In this document: positions 27,199 through 35,970 of the stretch, one piece after another
How the letters are laid out: each line of letters starts with the position of its first letter
How positions within the stretch are numbered: the stretch's first letter is position 1
Assembly: GCA_036505635.1 (NCBI GenBank)
Contig: DASXTC010000038.1
Span: 92,721 to 156,720 of the forward strand
DNA length: 64,000 nucleotides
Direction: 5' to 3'
Origin: DASXTC01 sp036505635
GTDB lineage: Bacteria; Acidobacteriota; Polarisedimenticolia; JACPZX01; DASXTC01
Made by a program: the position numbers and the translations under genes
The notes under the pieces: generated by a model
Database searches by the model: none
The model's input: the letters and a program-made list of their open reading frames with translations, nothing else
What the model was told of the DNA's origin: nothing

Positions 27199-27828
27199 AT
27201 TCAGTTTACGCGAGTCACAGAATTCCGATTCCTGACCGGCGCGCAGCACGGCGGCGATTACCCGCGGGGCGGCCTTCCAGAGGTGGCCTTCCTGGGTCGG
27301 TCGAATGTCGGCAAGTCCAGCCTGATCAACGCCCTTACGGGCAGGGATCTGGCCCGGGTGAGCCGGACGCCCGGCAGAACACAGCAGGCGCACTTCTACA
27401 GCGTCAATGAAGTCGCCCTGTTCGTCGACTTGCCGGGTTACGGCTACGCGAAGGCTCCCGCGCGGATCAGGGACGAGCTGGCGCGGATCATCGAGGGTTA
27501 CCTGACCGCGCGCCGGCCCCTCGCGCTGGCCGTGCTGCTGCTCGATTCGCGGCACGAGCCGAGCGAGCAGGATCAGGGCATGAACCGATGGCTGGTCGGG
27601 GAGGGGGTCCCCACGCAGGTCGTCAGCACCAAGACCGACAAGCTCTCGCGGCGGGAGCAAATTGCGTCGCTATCCGGCGCCGGATCTCTTCTGGGGCGGG
27701 AACACATCATCTCCTTTTCCAGTCGAACTGGAGAGGGCAAGAGGGAACTGTGGCAGGTCATCGACAGCCGAATCGAGTCTCTGAGGAGCCGGGCTCCGGC
27801 TTCTCCAACCGAAGGCCCTCGGACGTGA
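27199..27828 (+). CDS. engB: Ribosome-biogenesis GTPase EngB/YsxC (non-canonical start?)
   Basis: TRAFAC GTPase needed for large-subunit assembly. It has G1 GRSNVGKSS, G2-like SRTPGRTQ, G3 DLPGYGYA and G4-like TKTDK. The first ATG/GTG/TTG in frame is GTG 27283, but that falls right at the G1 strand. Upstream in the same open frame the translation IQFTRVTEFRFLTGA...LPEVAFLGRSNVG matches the family N-terminus (typically F-x-x-S/G-A before PEVAF-x-GRSNVGKS). The true start is therefore probably a rare codon such as ATT 27199 or CTG 27232, unless a base is wrong. Given as 27199 (209 aa). It overlaps rho by 4 bp. Confidence 0.85.
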   Translation: MQFTRVTEFRFLTGAQHGGDYPRGGLPEVAFLGRSNVGKSSLINALTGRDLARVSRTPGRTQQAHFYSVNEVALFVDLPGYGYAKAPARIRDELARIIEGYLTARRPLALAVLLLDSRHEPSEQDQGMNRWLVGEGVPTQVVSTKTDKLSRREQIASLSGAGSLLGREHIISFSSRTGEGKRELWQVIDSRIESLRSRAPASPTEGPRT

Positions 27829-29483
27829 ATCGCCAGGGTCCTCCCAACCATCAGGCTCAACGCGCGGGACAGAATGGATCCTCGGGGCACCAGGGCGCGG
27901 GCGGTCAGCCCCCGCGCGGCGATCGAGGCCCTCGAGGCGGCTCGGGCGGCGGACCGAGAGGAGGCTCAGGCGGCGGCCCACCCTCGCGTGGCGGCGGCTA
28001 TCCCAACGGTGGACCGCGGCGAGGAGGGGACGGCTACGGGCTGGCCAGGCACTCGAATCCGGGCGGCCCGGGGGGCCGTCCGCAGGCCGAGTCTTCATCG
28101 GGCTCGGGTCCGGTGCCGGATGGCCCGGCCGAGGCCGTGACCACCGCCGTGGCGCCCGCCACGGAGGCCGAGGCCACGTCCACCCCGGCCCCCTCTGCTT
28201 CGGCACGAAAGCCCGCTGGCGCGATCCTCAACATCGCCGATCTGAAGGAGATGAGCATCGCGGAGATGACCAAGATCGCCAAGGAGCTCGACGTGCCGGG
28301 CGCCACCGGCATGCGCAAACAGGAGCTGATCTTCGCCATCCTGCAGGCGCAGACCGAAAAGAGCGGCCTGATATTCTCCGAAGGGGTGCTCGAGTGCCTG
28401 CCGGACGGCTTCGGATTCCTGAGGGCCCCCGAGTACAACTACCTGCCGGGTCCCGATGACATCTACGTCTCACCGTCGCAGATCCGCAAGTTCGACCTGC
28501 GCACGGGCGACACCGTATCGGGGCAGGTGCGGCCGCCGAAAGAGGGTGAGCGCTACTTCGCGCTCATCAAGGTCGAGGCCGTCAACTTCGAGCACCCGGA
28601 CGTCGCGCGCGACAAGATCTTCTTCGACAACCTGACGCCGCTCTATCCCCAGGAAAGGCTCGTTCTGGAGGCCGACCAGGAGAACTGCAGCGCGCGGATC
28701 ATGGACATGCTGACGCCGGTCGGCAAGGGGCAACGCGGTCTCATCGTCGCGCCGCCGCGCACGGGCAAGACGATGCTGCTTCAGACGCTGGCCAACAGCA
28801 TCACGCACAACCATCCCGAGGTGGTTCTCATCGTGCTGCTCATCGACGAGAGGCCCGAGGAGGTCACCGACATGGAGCGTTCGGTCAAGGGTGAGGTGAT
28901 CTCCTCGACCTTCGACGAGCCGGCCACGCGGCACGTGCAGGTGGCCGAGATGGTGATCGAGAAGGCCAAGAGGCTCGTCGAGCACAAGAAGGACGTCGTG
29001 ATCCTGCTCGACAGTATCACCCGCCTGGCCCGAGCCTACAACACGATCGTGCCGCCTTCGGGAAAGGTGTTGTCGGGCGGCGTGGACGCGAACGCGTTGC
29101 AGCGTCCCAAGCGCTTCTTCGGCGCGGCCCGCAACGTGGAGGAGGGGGGGAGCCTGACCATCATGGCCACGGCCCTCATCGACACCGGCAGCCGCATGGA
29201 CGACGTCATCTTCGAGGAATTCAAGGGGACCGGTAACCTGGAGATCCACCTGGATCGCAAGCTGGCCGACCGCAGGGTCTTCCCGGCCATCGAGATCCAG
29301 CGCTCGGGCACCCGTAAAGAAGAGCTCCTGCTGCCCAAGAAGGAGCTCGACCGGACCTGGGTGCTTCGCAAGGTCCTCAACCAGCTTTCGCCACCGGAGG
29401 CCATGGAGCTGCTCATTGAGAGGATCAGCAAGACCAAGACCAACAAGGAGTTCCTGGAGTCGATGAGCGAGCAGCTGGCCTGA
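27825..29483 (+). CDS. rho: Transcription termination factor Rho with Gly/Arg-rich insert
   Basis: RNA-dependent hexameric ATPase that ends transcription, 552 aa compared with about 420 in E. coli. The first ~125 residues are low-complexity (Gly, Arg, Pro, Ser, Gln, with repeated GGSGGGP units) and should be disordered. Then come the Rho N domain (LKEMSIAEMTKIAKEL), the cold-shock RNA-binding domain (GVLECLPDGFGFLR) and the ATPase with Walker A PPRTGKT and DSITRLARAYN. GTG 27825 overlaps the engB stop (GTGA) with GAAGG 9 nt upstream. Such N-terminal inserts are common in Acidobacteriota, Bacteroidota and Actinomycetota. Confidence 0.96.
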   Translation: MNRQGPPNHQAQRAGQNGSSGHQGAGGQPPRGDRGPRGGSGGGPRGGSGGGPPSRGGGYPNGGPRRGGDGYGLARHSNPGGPGGRPQAESSSGSGPVPDGPAEAVTTAVAPATEAEATSTPAPSASARKPAGAILNIADLKEMSIAEMTKIAKELDVPGATGMRKQELIFAILQAQTEKSGLIFSEGVLECLPDGFGFLRAPEYNYLPGPDDIYVSPSQIRKFDLRTGDTVSGQVRPPKEGERYFALIKVEAVNFEHPDVARDKIFFDNLTPLYPQERLVLEADQENCSARIMDMLTPVGKGQRGLIVAPPRTGKTMLLQTLANSITHNHPEVVLIVLLIDERPEEVTDMERSVKGEVISSTFDEPATRHVQVAEMVIEKAKRLVEHKKDVVILLDSITRLARAYNTIVPPSGKVLSGGVDANALQRPKRFFGAARNVEEGGSLTIMATALIDTGSRMDDVIFEEFKGTGNLEIHLDRKLADRRVFPAIEIQRSGTRKEELLLPKKELDRTWVLRKVLNQLSPPEAMELLIERISKTKTNKEFLESMSEQLA

Positions 29484-29498
29484 ACGCGCGTCTTCTCG

Positions 29499-29504
29499 TA
29501 TAAT
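29499..29504 (+). promoter_or_regulatory. Promoter -10 box before rpmE
   Basis: A perfect TATAAT, 43 bp upstream of the rpmE start and just after rho. The -35 region (around 29476) has only weak similarity to TTGACA. Confidence 0.55.
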
Positions 29505-29546
29505 GCACGGTTTCGCGGACAGGGTTATCCGAGGAGGCCCAATCCC

Positions 29547-29762
29547 ATGAAGCCCGGTATCCATCCCGAGTACAAAGAGGTCATGGTGCACTGCGCGTGC
29601 GGCGAGCAGTGGACCACGCGCTCCACTCGCAAGGAGCTGCGCCTGGAGATCTGCTCCAAGTGCCATCCCTTCTTCACCGGCAAGCAGAAGCTGATCGACA
29701 CCGCCGGCCGGGTGGAGAAGTTCAACCGTCGCTACGGACGCAAGACCGCCCCCGCCAGCTGA
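29547..29762 (+). CDS. rpmE: Ribosomal protein L31 (zinc-binding form)
   Basis: A 71-aa bL31. It keeps the zinc-site cysteines CAC near residue 16-18 and CSKC near 37-40 of the C+ type. The ending GRVEKFNRRYG is conserved. GAGGAGG lies about 9 nt before ATG 29547. Placement after rho is common in several phyla. Confidence 0.96.
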   Translation: MKPGIHPEYKEVMVHCACGEQWTTRSTRKELRLEICSKCHPFFTGKQKLIDTAGRVEKFNRRYGRKTAPAS

Positions 29763-29791
29763 GCCGGCGGCCGGCCTGCCGGTAGACACAC

Positions 29792-30871
29792 GTGCTTGAG
29801 AAACTCGAGGCGCTGGAGAGGAAGTACGAAGAGCTCGGGCGCCTGATCGGCGACCCGCAGGTCCTCGGCGATCCGCCCACCTACCGCACCCACGTCCGCG
29901 CCTACTCCGATCTGGGGGAGATCGTGAGCGTCTTCCGCGACTACCGCAAGACACTCAAGGATCTCGACGGCGCCGGGGAGATGGTCCGCTCGGGCGCCGG
30001 TGGGGATCCCTCACTGCTTCAGATGGCCCGCGAGGAGGTCGCCAGCCTCGAACAGAGACGCGCCGAGCAGGAGACCCGCCTCAAGCAGCTCCTGATCCCG
30101 AAGGACCCCAATGATGACAAGAGCGTCATCCTCGAGGTGCGGGCCGGCACGGGTGGCGAGGAGGCGGCGTTGTTCGCGGCCGAGATCTTCCGGATGTACA
30201 ACCGCTACGCCGAGAAGCGCGGGTGGAAGGTCGAGGTTCTCGACATGAGCCGCTCGGACGCCGGCGGGCTCAAGGAAGTGATCGCCGCCATCGAGGGGAT
30301 CGGGGCCTACAGCCGTCTCAAGTACGAAAGCGGCGTCCACCGGGTGCAACGTGTGCCCGTGACCGAGTCGGCCGGCAGGATCCACACGTCAGCCGTCACC
30401 GTGGCCGTGCTGCCCGAGGCCGAGGAGGTCGAGATCAAGATTGACGAGAAGGACATCCGAGTCGACCGGTTCTGCTCGTCCGGCCCGGGAGGCCAGTCCG
30501 TGAACACCACCTACTCCGCCGTCCGGCTGACGCACCTGCCCACCGGGCTCGTGGTCTCCTGCCAGGACGAGAAGTCCCAGCACAAGAACCTCGCGAAAGC
30601 GATGAGAGTGCTGCGCTCGCGACTCTACGACATCGCCCGGCAGGAGCAGGACAAGGAGCGGGCCGCCACGCGGCGAGGAATGGTGGGCAGCGGCGATCGA
30701 AGCGAGAAGATCCGGACCTACAACTTTCCGCAGGGGCGAGTCTCGGACCACAGGATCAAGCTCACGATCCACCAGCTCCCCGGATTCCTGGAGGGGGACA
30801 TGGACGAGATGGTCGACGCCCTCATCACCCACTACAACACCGAAAAGCTGAAGGACGAGATCCAGGTCTGA
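29792..30871 (+). CDS. prfA: Peptide chain release factor 1
   Basis: RF1, 359 aa, terminates at UAA and UAG. The peptidyl-hydrolase motif GPGGQSVNTT is intact. The codon-recognition tripeptide PVT occurs in RVPVTESAGRIHTS, which marks RF1 rather than RF2. GTG 29792 gives the usual N-terminus MLEKLEALERKYEEL. It is followed 7 bp later by prmC, which methylates the GGQ glutamine. Confidence 0.97.
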   Translation: MLEKLEALERKYEELGRLIGDPQVLGDPPTYRTHVRAYSDLGEIVSVFRDYRKTLKDLDGAGEMVRSGAGGDPSLLQMAREEVASLEQRRAEQETRLKQLLIPKDPNDDKSVILEVRAGTGGEEAALFAAEIFRMYNRYAEKRGWKVEVLDMSRSDAGGLKEVIAAIEGIGAYSRLKYESGVHRVQRVPVTESAGRIHTSAVTVAVLPEAEEVEIKIDEKDIRVDRFCSSGPGGQSVNTTYSAVRLTHLPTGLVVSCQDEKSQHKNLAKAMRVLRSRLYDIARQEQDKERAATRRGMVGSGDRSEKIRTYNFPQGRVSDHRIKLTIHQLPGFLEGDMDEMVDALITHYNTEKLKDEIQV

Positions 30872-30878
30872 GCCGCCG

Positions 30879-31835
30879 ATGCCGGCCCGCGGGAGCAAGA
30901 CCATCGGGGCGCTGCTGGCCGAGGCCCAGGTGCGTCTGGCGGCCTGCGGCATCGACAGCGCGCGGCTCGACGCCGAGGTGCTGCTGGGCCACGCGCTCGG
31001 CGTCGAGCGCGGCCGCCTGGCGGCGATGCTGGCGAGCGGCGGCGGGGCATCAGTGGATGAACCGGCCGCGGCCGCCTTCCGCGGGCTGGTCCGGCGCCGG
31101 GCGCTGCGCGAGCCGGTCGCCTACATCACGGGCCGGCGCGAGTTCTGGTCGCTCGATCTGGAGGTCACCCCCGCCGTGTTGATCCCTCGTCCCGAGACCG
31201 AGCTGCTGGTCGCGGAGACGCTGGCCTCGCTGGCGTTGTGCGCGCCGGCTGGCCGGGGCGGGGCTCGCGTCCCGCGCGTGGCCGATGTCGGGACCGGCTC
31301 GGGCGCGGTGGCCGTGGCCCTCGCGGTCGAGCGGCCCGACGCGTTCATCACGGCCACCGATGTCTCGCGGGAGGCTCTCGATGTGGCCCGGCGCAACGCC
31401 CGGCGACACGGAGGCGCGTCGCGAATCGGTCTGGTGCAGGCCGACCTGTTGGAGGGCATCGCGGGCCCCTTCGATGTGGTGGCCAGCAACCCGCCCTACG
31501 TCGCCCCCGAGGAAGGTGCCTCGCTGATGCCGGAGGTGAAGAGGTACGAACCTGCTCTGGCGTTGTTCGGGGGCCCTGACGGGATGGCCGTGATCGCGCG
31601 GCTTGTGGCGCAGGCGGCGGATCGCCTCGTGCCGGGAGGCTGGCTCCTCGTCGAGATCGCCTCCCCCCGCGGCGCCCGGACGGTCGAGATGGTCCGTGGC
31701 TCCGGAGTCTGGGACGATGTCACCGTACGGGACGACTACGCGGGACTCCCTCGCGTGGTGAAGGCGCGTCGCCGGGACACGGACGGAAACCCCGGCCCGG
31801 GATCCGGTGCACACGCTCCGAAGGGCAGGGGATAG
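30879..31835 (+). CDS. prmC: Release factor glutamine methyltransferase PrmC
   Basis: A 318-aa SAM-dependent N5-glutamine methyltransferase acting on the GGQ of RF1/RF2. It shows the N-terminal helical RF-binding domain, REFWSLDLEVTPAVLIPRPETE, the SAM loop DVGTGSGAVAVAL and the catalytic NPPYV. The last ~35 residues after VVKARR are an Arg/Gly-rich tail. Placed directly after prfA, as in many genomes. Confidence 0.95.
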   Translation: MPARGSKTIGALLAEAQVRLAACGIDSARLDAEVLLGHALGVERGRLAAMLASGGGASVDEPAAAAFRGLVRRRALREPVAYITGRREFWSLDLEVTPAVLIPRPETELLVAETLASLALCAPAGRGGARVPRVADVGTGSGAVAVALAVERPDAFITATDVSREALDVARRNARRHGGASRIGLVQADLLEGIAGPFDVVASNPPYVAPEEGASLMPEVKRYEPALALFGGPDGMAVIARLVAQAADRLVPGGWLLVEIASPRGARTVEMVRGSGVWDDVTVRDDYAGLPRVVKARRRDTDGNPGPGSGAHAPKGRG

Positions 31836-31838
31836 ACT
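31833..31838 (+). promoter_or_regulatory. Possible -10 box before moeA
   Basis: TAGACT overlapping the prmC stop, 50 bp before the moeA ATG, without a recognisable -35. It is the same hexamer as in the tRNA-Arg(TCG) and DUF507 promoters. Confidence 0.35.
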
Positions 31839-31887
31839 GAGTCCGCCGGCAACGCGTCCCTGACGCGCCGGAAGGAGTCCCCACGGC

Positions 31888-33120
31888 ATGATCAGCGTTG
31901 ATGAAGCCCTCGAGAAGGTCCTCGAGGCCGCCGCCGCGCGCGGCGCCCTGCCCACCGAGCGGGTGGGGCTTCGCGAGGCCGCCGGCCGAATCCTGCGCGA
32001 GACGGTGACGGCCGACCGGGACTTCCCTCCTTTCACCCGCTCCGCGATGGACGGCTACGCGCTTCGGGCCGCCGATACCGCCGCGGCCCCCGTCACGCTC
32101 GCGGTGATCGAGGAGATCCCCGCAGGCGTCGCCCCGCGGCTCGGCGTGGGTCCCGGGCAGGCCAGCCGGATCATGACGGGGGCGCCGATTCCGGAAGGGG
32201 CCGACGCCGTGCAGATGGTGGAGAGGACCGAGACCCTCGAAGGGGCGAGGGTCAGGGTCCTCGCCGCGGTGGCGCCTGGCGAGCACGTCCGCCGCGCGGG
32301 GGAGGACCTGAAAAGGGGCTCCCTGCTGCTCGCCGACGGCGCGCTGCTGGGCGCCGTACAGATCGGTCTGATGGCATCGGCCGGCCTCGCCCGCGTCGCC
32401 GTCTCGGTTCGCCCTCGCGTCGCCATCATTCCCACCGGGGACGAGCTGGTTGGAGTCGAGGAGGAGCCGGGGGCCTCCCAGATCCGCGAGAGCAACGGCC
32501 ACACTCTGGAGGTGCTCGTGAGGAGGGCCGGCGGTGAACCGCGGCTCCACGACGTCGCTCCTGATGATCTGGACGAGCTGAAGCGGCGGATCGGCGGCGC
32601 GCTCGGCGAGTGCGACGTCCTTCTGTTGTCGGGAGGGGTCTCGATGGGCGACTACGATCTTGTCGGGAGGGCGCTCGCGGAGCTGGGGTGCGACCCGGCC
32701 TTCGACCGGGTGGCGATCCAGCCGGGCAAGCCGCTCACCTTCGGGAGGGCCGGAGCCCGTGGCGAGATCCTCGTCTTCGGCCTGCCCGGCAATCCGGTCT
32801 CCACCGTCGTGGACTTCCTGGTGTTCGCGCGCCCGGCGCTTCGACGCGTCATGGAGTCGGCCGCCTGGATCGACGCCACGGTCGAGGCGCGACTGCTCGA
32901 CCCGATCCGGCGCCGTCCCGGCCGGCGCGCCTATCTGCCCGCGACGCTCCTTCAGGAAGGGGGCGAGCCGGCGCTCAGGCTGATCCCCTCGAAGGGCTCG
33001 GCCGACATGGTGGCCATGTCCCGAGCCGACGCGCTGGCCGTCATCCCCGAGACCGCCGAGGAGCTGCGCCCCGGCGTCAGGGTGCGGGCGCTTCCTCTGG
33101 CCGGGCTGGTGGTGCCTTGA
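31888..33120 (+). CDS. moeA: Molybdopterin molybdotransferase MoeA
   Basis: A 410-aa MoeA, which inserts molybdate into adenylated molybdopterin. Family blocks are FTRSAMDGYALRAADT, RIMTGAPIPEGADAV, RPRVAIIPTGDEL, LSGGVSMGDYDLV and FGLPGNPVS. AAGGAG is 9 nt before ATG 31888. Together with moaA it shows that Moco synthesis occurs in this organism. Its 3' end overlaps the convergent glycosyltransferase gene by 44 bp. Confidence 0.96.
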   Translation: MISVDEALEKVLEAAAARGALPTERVGLREAAGRILRETVTADRDFPPFTRSAMDGYALRAADTAAAPVTLAVIEEIPAGVAPRLGVGPGQASRIMTGAPIPEGADAVQMVERTETLEGARVRVLAAVAPGEHVRRAGEDLKRGSLLLADGALLGAVQIGLMASAGLARVAVSVRPRVAIIPTGDELVGVEEEPGASQIRESNGHTLEVLVRRAGGEPRLHDVAPDDLDELKRRIGGALGECDVLLLSGGVSMGDYDLVGRALAELGCDPAFDRVAIQPGKPLTFGRAGARGEILVFGLPGNPVSTVVDFLVFARPALRRVMESAAWIDATVEARLLDPIRRRPGRRAYLPATLLQEGGEPALRLIPSKGSADMVAMSRADALAVIPETAEELRPGVRVRALPLAGLVVP

Positions 33121-34615
33121 AGAGGCGGGACATCTCCTGCGTCACCGAGAGCCCCGTCACGAAGAGAAAGCCGCCGGCGAAAAGCACCAGGAAGGGCAGG
33201 GCCGCGTACCAGCGTTGCTGCGCGGCGTACGCGACGGCGCCGGCGAAGTAGAGGGCGAAGGCCCCTTCCAGGAGGACGAGCGCCGAGCGCGGCCCCCTGT
33301 AGGCGAGCCGGCGCCAGGGTGCGCCGTCCCGCCGGCCGTCTCCCCCCTCCAATCCGAATTTCGGCGTCCTGTGGAATTCCGACCGCCTCCCGCACAGAGC
33401 CTCGATGACGGCGAGGCCGTTGTTGAGCGACAGGCCGATCCCGATCGCCATGAGCGAAGGAAGCCCCAGCAGGGCTCGGGGCCAGTCGGGGCGGGTCCTG
33501 TGCTGGGCCACGGCGCAGAAGAGCGCGAAAGACCCCGTGCCGACGAGAAAAAGGACGAGATCCAGCGGCAGCAGGACCCGCGCCGCCTCCCCACGCGCGG
33601 CCAGCGCCGGCACGATGAGGACCGCCAGGATGGCGAGCAGGAGGTAGGCGGCGTTGTTGGTCAGATGGGCGAGCGCCTCGAGCCTCACCGCCAGCGGCAG
33701 CGGCGAGGTCAGCAGGCGGCGCAGCAGCTTCATCGCGGTCTGAATCGACCCCTTCGCCCACCGGTGCTGCTGCGACTTGAGCGCGTTGAGCTCGACCGGC
33801 AGCTCGGCCGGCACCACGACCTGGGGCAGGTATTCGAAGCGCCATCCCGCGAGCTGCGCCCGGTACGACAGGTCCAGGTCCTCCGTCAGGGTGTCGGCCT
33901 GCCATCCGCCGGCCTCCTCGATGCAGCGGCGGCGGAACACCCCCGCGGTGCCGTTGAAGTTCAGGAACCGTCCCGCGGCGTCGCGCGCGCCGTGCTCGAC
34001 GACGAAGTGCCCGTCGAGCAGGAGCGCCTGCGCCCGCGTCAGCAGCGAGTCGTCGCGGTTGGTGTGTCCCCAGCGCGCCTGCGCCATGCCGAGACGAGGG
34101 TCGGCATCCGGGCCGGCGAAACGCGGCACCACCGTCTCGAGGAAATCGACGGGAGGGATGAAATCCGCGTCGAAGATCGCGATCAGCTCGCCGCGGGACG
34201 CCGCCAGCCCGCCGGCCAGGGCACCGGCCTTGTATCCGTCCCGGCCCGCGCGGCGGATGTGGTGGATGTCATGGCCCCGCGCACGGTACGATGCGACGAG
34301 GCGAGCGGCCAGCGCCGAGGTGGCGTCCGTGGAGTCGTCCAACAGCTGGATCTCGATCAGGCCGGCCGGATATCTCAGCGCGCAGGCGGCCTCGATCAGC
34401 CGCTCGACGACGTAATACTCGTTATAGATCGGAAGCTGCACGGTGACCGGCGGCCATGGGTTCGCGGCGCCACGGCCGGTAGCGCGTCCGGAGGGCTCGC
34501 CGCCGCGCCGGCGCAGGTAGATCCAGACGAGGGAGAGTCGATGCAGGCCGTAGATGGCCAGCAGCGAGAGCACCGTGAAGTAGGCGACCTGGAGCGCTAC
34601 TGCGGGCCATGTCAT
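33077..34615 (-). CDS. Membrane glycosyltransferase family 2 (cellulose/mannan-synthase-like)
   Basis: A 512-aa processive-type GT2 enzyme. One N-terminal transmembrane segment is followed by a cytoplasmic catalytic domain: VTVQLPIYNE, LLDDSTD, FDADF (D-x-D), TEDLDLSYR (T-E-D) and QQHRW (Q-x-x-R-W), then four or more C-terminal transmembrane segments. The pattern fits the CESA-like family that makes beta-glycans or glucomannan-like polymers; the sugar is not predictable. It is divergent from a polytopic glycosyltransferase whose ATG overlaps its own start region by 7 bp. Confidence 0.88.
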   Translation of the reverse strand: MTWPAVALQVAYFTVLSLLAIYGLHRLSLVWIYLRRRGGEPSGRATGRGAANPWPPVTVQLPIYNEYYVVERLIEAACALRYPAGLIEIQLLDDSTDATSALAARLVASYRARGHDIHHIRRAGRDGYKAGALAGGLAASRGELIAIFDADFIPPVDFLETVVPRFAGPDADPRLGMAQARWGHTNRDDSLLTRAQALLLDGHFVVEHGARDAAGRFLNFNGTAGVFRRRCIEEAGGWQADTLTEDLDLSYRAQLAGWRFEYLPQVVVPAELPVELNALKSQQHRWAKGSIQTAMKLLRRLLTSPLPLAVRLEALAHLTNNAAYLLLAILAVLIVPALAARGEAARVLLPLDLVLFLVGTGSFALFCAVAQHRTRPDWPRALLGLPSLMAIGIGLSLNNGLAVIEALCGRRSEFHRTPKFGLEGGDGRRDGAPWRRLAYRGPRSALVLLEGAFALYFAGAVAYAAQQRWYAALPFLVLFAGGFLFVTGLSVTQEMSRLFKAPPARPEEAPAP

Positions 34616-35970
34616 CGCGCGCCCGTCGCCTGATTACGCTCGCCGCGCTGTCGGCGGGGGGGTACCTCGTGCTCGCGCTGGCCGGCGATCTCGCGGCGCG
34701 GCCTGCGCTCTATCTCTCGGTCCATTCTGCCCTCTTCGTGCTCTACCTCGCCGGCGTCCGCGAGTCGCTGCGGGCGCCCCGGCATGGAGATCGGCCTCGC
34801 CAGAGCGGCGCCGTCATCCTGGGCGCCGCCATCGTCTTCCGCCTGGTCCTCCTGCCCTCCGCACCGAGCCTCTCCGACGACGTCTACCGCTACATCTGGG
34901 AAGGAGGGCTCCAGCTCGAAGGAATCAACCCCTACCAGTATGCGCCATCCGACCCGGCTCTTGCATCCTACCGGGATCGTGTCTACGAGGGGATCAACAA
35001 CAAGGAGCTGCCGGCGATCTACCCGCCGGTCATGCAGTGGGCCTTCGCGGCAGGGGCCTTCATGGGGCGGACGCCTACCGCCATGAAGATGATCTTCGTG
35101 GCGGCCGACATCGGCCTCATTCTCACGCTGGGCGCGCTGCTCAGGGCGCTGCGCGTGCCACCGGCGAGGCTTCTGATCTACGCGTGGAACCCGATCGCCG
35201 TGGTGGAGGTGGCCGGCAGCGGACACAACGACCCCCTGCCATTGTTCTTCCTCGTTGCGTCGACGCTCGGCATTATAGGGAAGCGCCGGATGGTGTCAAC
35301 GATGGCGCTGGCGGCTGCGGCGCTGTCGAAGCTCTTTCCGATCGCGCTGGTCCCGCTCTTCGCCAGGCGGGTCAGGCCGTGGCATCTGCTGCTGGTGCCG
35401 GCCCTGTTCGCCGTCTGCTACCTGCCGTACCTGGCGGCCGGCGGGAACCTGTACCGGTCGGCCGTCGAATACTCCGAAAGGTGGCGATCCAACGATTCGG
35501 CCTTCGCGGTCATGGTCTGGGCGATCGATCTCTCGGGAGCCCCGGCTGCCGCCAAGGCCTGGGCCGACGCGCGCGGTCTGGACAGCCTCTACACGCAGCC
35601 GCACATGATCGCGCGGGTGATCGCGGCGCTCATCGCGCTTGCCGCGCTCGCCGCCCTGACGGTACGCCAATGGAGAAGCGGCGACGAGCCCTCGCGGGCG
35701 ATCTTCCTGTTCACGGGCCTCGTGCTCGTGCTCCAGCCGACGATGCACCCGTGGTACCTGCTCTGGATCCTCCCGTGGCTTGCGATCCATCCGTCGGCCG
35801 GATGGATCGCGCTGACCGGTCTGGCGCCGCTCGCCTGCCTCGGGGCCCCCTGGGTCCGGTGGGCCGAGTACGGGCCGTTCTACCTGCTGCTCGCGGCGGA
35901 AACGTTCGTCGCGCCGGGTGTCTGGAACCGTATGATAGAGTTCGCCGGACGAAGGAGACCGGCGGGATGA
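34609..35970 (+). CDS. Polytopic glycosyltransferase (GT87/mannosyltransferase-like)
   Basis: A 453-aa membrane protein with about 10-12 hydrophobic helices. Early in the chain it has SLSDDVYRYIWEGGLQLEGINPYQYAP, where the acidic pair DD after the second helix and the downstream NPY resemble the C-type lipid-linked sugar transferases (GT87, DUF2029 and arabinofuranosyl/mannosyl transferases). Later come YAWNPIAVVEVAGSGHNDPLPLFF and QPTMHPWYLLWILPW. It probably uses a polyprenyl-phosphate sugar on the extracytoplasmic side and works with the divergent GT2. Its stop overlaps the pta start (ATGA). Confidence 0.8.
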   Translation: MSSRARRLITLAALSAGGYLVLALAGDLAARPALYLSVHSALFVLYLAGVRESLRAPRHGDRPRQSGAVILGAAIVFRLVLLPSAPSLSDDVYRYIWEGGLQLEGINPYQYAPSDPALASYRDRVYEGINNKELPAIYPPVMQWAFAAGAFMGRTPTAMKMIFVAADIGLILTLGALLRALRVPPARLLIYAWNPIAVVEVAGSGHNDPLPLFFLVASTLGIIGKRRMVSTMALAAAALSKLFPIALVPLFARRVRPWHLLLVPALFAVCYLPYLAAGGNLYRSAVEYSERWRSNDSAFAVMVWAIDLSGAPAAAKAWADARGLDSLYTQPHMIARVIAALIALAALAALTVRQWRSGDEPSRAIFLFTGLVLVLQPTMHPWYLLWILPWLAIHPSAGWIALTGLAPLACLGAPWVRWAEYGPFYLLLAAETFVAPGVWNRMIEFAGRRRPAG

